Shown here in pieces: positions 4,977 to 6,517 of a stretch of 6,517 nt of DNA (positions are counted from its first letter, which is position 1; every line of letters begins with the position of its first letter). Under the pieces are notes generated by a model. That model was not told the DNA's origin, searched no databases, and was given only the letters and a program-made list of their open reading frames with translations. Source of the stretch: Methanomassiliicoccales archaeon PtaU1.Bin030 (lineage in GTDB: Archaea > Thermoplasmatota > Thermoplasmata > Methanomassiliicoccales > Methanomassiliicoccaceae); contig MVRB01000138.1 of the NCBI GenBank assembly GCA_002067635.1, positions 1-6,517 of the forward strand, written 5' to 3'. Position numbers and translations under genes: made by a program.

Positions 4977-6517
4977 ATGGTTTTTGAGCAGCTAGATCCA
5001 CGTATCCAGCGGGTCCTCCGGGACAAGGACATCCACGAGCCCACAGGCCCTCAGAGGGAGGCCATCCCCCACATCCTAAAAGGCGAGCACCTGCTGCTGG
5101 TTGCTCACACCGGCATAGGTAAGACGGAGGCCGCCATGCTGCCCATCTTCCACCGCCTCATAGGGGCCCCGGGAAAGGGCATCAGGTGCATCTACATCAC
5201 GCCCCTGCGGGCGCTAAACCGGGACATGCTCAAGCGCCTCACGGAGTTCGGGGAGGCTCTGGACCTTAAGGTGGCGGTGAGGCACGGCGATACCTCCCAG
5301 ACGGAGCGGCAGCAGCAGTCCCGGGACCCCCCGGACGTGCTCATAACCACCCCCGAGACGGTGCAGGTGCTGTTCACGGGCAAGAGGCTGCGGGAGCACC
5401 TGTCCCGGGTCAAGCATGTGGTCATCGATGAGATCCATGAGCTTGCCAGCAACGACCGGGGAGCGCAGCTGGCGGTCGCCTTGGAGCGGCTGGTGGAGAT
5501 CTCCGGGGAGTTCCAGCGCGTCGGCCTGTCCGCCACCGTGGGATCCGTGGAGGAGGTGGCGAGATACCTGGGAGGGGAGGGGCGGGAGGTGCGCACCGTC
5601 CGCGCCAACATCGCCAAGGACCTCCGGGTGAACGTCCAGTCACCACAGGTCGTCGATGAGGACCGGGACCTTGCCGGCCGCCTGCAGAGCGACCCGCACC
5701 TGGTGTCGGGGATGAGGCGGTGCAAGGACCTGATCGAGGGGCACCGCTCCACTCTGATGTTCGTCAATACCCGGGACACCGCCGAGGCCATCGCCGCCCG
5801 CTACCGCATCTGGGACGAGGAGTTCAAGGTGGGAGTGCACCATGGTTCGCTGTCCAAGGAGGTGCGGATCGAGATGGAGGAGGACTTCAAGAACGAGCGC
5901 CTCAAGGGCCTCATCTGCACCTCCTCCCTGGAGCTGGGTATAGATATAGGCTCCGTGGACTTCGCCATCCAGTACAACTCCCCGCGCCAGGTCTCCCGCC
6001 TCGTACAGCGCATGGGGAGGGCGGGGCACTCGGTGGGAGAGCGCTCCGAGGGGGCGATAGTGGCCTCCAACCCTGACGAGGTCGCCGAGAGCCTGGTCAT
6101 TGCGCGCCGGGCGATGGCCGGTGAGCTGGAGGACCTCCGGGTCCGGGAGAGGCCGCTGTCCGTGCTGGCCAACCAGCTGGTGGCCATGGCCATGGTGGGG
6201 CAGGTGGAGAAGGAGCTGGCCTACCAGGTGATCAAGCGGGCCTACCCCTTCCGGAACCTGCCGAGGGAGGAGTTCCGTGACGTCTTGGAGCAGCTGACGA
6301 GGATAGGTCTTCTGTTCGATAATGAGGGGAGGTACCGCCGCAGCAACCGGGGGATGCGGTACTTCTACGACAACCTGTCCATGATCCCGGACGAGCGAAC
6401 GTTCCTGATACGGGACATCTCCTCACGGCGGATCATAGGGACCCTTGACGAGTCGTTCGTGGTCTCCTTCGCCGAGCCGTACGCGGCCTTCATAACCCAC
6501 GGTAAGACATGGAGGAT
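4977..6517 (+). CDS. lhr: Lhr-type superfamily 2 DEAD/DEAH-box helicase, N-terminal part
   Basis: ATP-dependent nucleic acid helicase of the Lhr (large helicase-related) family, which acts on DNA or RNA:DNA hybrids in repair or on RNA in archaea. 513 codons are visible and the frame is open to the right edge; Lhr-core proteins are usually around 850-950 residues, so the rest is cut off. Domains in order: Q-motif PTGPQ (22-26); Walker A AHTGIGKT (43-50, Lys49); TPLRALNRDM (75-84); TTPE (124-127); DEIHE (151-155); SATVGS (185-190); RecA2 with FVNTRDTAEA, HHGSLS and LELGIDIG; and the Lhr-typical QRMGRAGH (344-351). A winged-helix region with YPFRNL and IIGTLDESFV (about 486-495) follows. Walker A departs from the usual APTGSGKT. 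ATG 4977 is chosen because homology starts there; an in-frame GTG at 4953 would add eight residues. No Shine-Dalgarno lies at normal distance. Archaeal aLhr1 versus aLhr2 assignment needs the missing C-terminus. Confidence 0.92.
   Translation, partial: MVFEQLDPRIQRVLRDKDIHEPTGPQREAIPHILKGEHLLLVAHTGIGKTEAAMLPIFHRLIGAPGKGIRCIYITPLRALNRDMLKRLTEFGEALDLKVAVRHGDTSQTERQQQSRDPPDVLITTPETVQVLFTGKRLREHLSRVKHVVIDEIHELASNDRGAQLAVALERLVEISGEFQRVGLSATVGSVEEVARYLGGEGREVRTVRANIAKDLRVNVQSPQVVDEDRDLAGRLQSDPHLVSGMRRCKDLIEGHRSTLMFVNTRDTAEAIAARYRIWDEEFKVGVHHGSLSKEVRIEMEEDFKNERLKGLICTSSLELGIDIGSVDFAIQYNSPRQVSRLVQRMGRAGHSVGERSEGAIVASNPDEVAESLVIARRAMAGELEDLRVRERPLSVLANQLVAMAMVGQVEKELAYQVIKRAYPFRNLPREEFRDVLEQLTRIGLLFDNEGRYRRSNRGMRYFYDNLSMIPDERTFLIRDISSRRIIGTLDESFVVSFAEPYAAFITHGKTWR

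Noticed and set aside
5192..5791. 199-residue minus-strand open frame inside the helicase
   Set aside because: Ser/Arg-rich shadow antisense to conserved helicase motifs.
1..6517. CRISPR array, insertion sequence, integrase or attachment site
   Set aside because: No regularly spaced repeats, transposase motifs, long terminal inverted repeats or tRNA targets were seen on either strand.

Overview
The window looks archaeal, from a fairly GC-rich genome (G/C-rich third codon positions), and most likely from the Thermoplasmatota or a relative such as a Methanomassiliicoccales-type lineage. The placement is inferred from gene content (HyfB/HyfC membrane arm, HdrD-like heterodisulfide reductase subunit, Lhr-family helicase), from archaeal TATA-like boxes in every intergenic gap, and from T-run ends instead of bacterial -35/-10 promoters. 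No rRNA or marker gene is present, so the lineage is not proven.

Layout. On the minus strand, positions 2614 to 1 carry a two-gene piece of an operon: a complete hyfB-like antiporter-type subunit followed, with an ATGA stop/start overlap, by the first 183 codons of a hyfC-like (NuoH/HycD family) subunit that runs off the left edge. The operon reads away from a roughly 230-base divergent region holding a TATA-like element readable in both directions and, possibly, a 31-codon leader ORF ending on the hyfB start codon. On the plus strand lie three separately spaced genes: a 181-residue rubrerythrin/ferritin-like di-iron protein (2853-3398), a 428-residue HdrD-like iron-sulfur protein with two 4Fe-4S motifs, two complete CCG cysteine motifs and an unusual Ala/Lys-rich tail (3561-4847), and the first 513 codons of an Lhr-type superfamily 2 helicase (4977 to the right edge).

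How they may work together. The HyfB/HyfC proteins form the ion-pumping membrane part of a group 4 (energy-converting) hydrogenase or a related non-hydrogenase complex; the catalytic subunits are outside the window. The HdrD-like protein is a cytosolic thiol/disulfide or electron-transfer module, with no HdrE cytochrome or FAD-oxidase partner visible beside it. The ferritin-like protein may protect this oxygen-sensitive iron-sulfur metabolism from oxygen or peroxide, which is inference from context. The helicase appears unrelated to the redox genes.

The most noteworthy unexplained structure is a 16-pair potential RNA hairpin (4928-4974) ending two bases before the helicase start codon. Its inner half depends on G-U pairs and so would work only in the plus-strand RNA. 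No mobile element, CRISPR array, tRNA or rRNA was seen.
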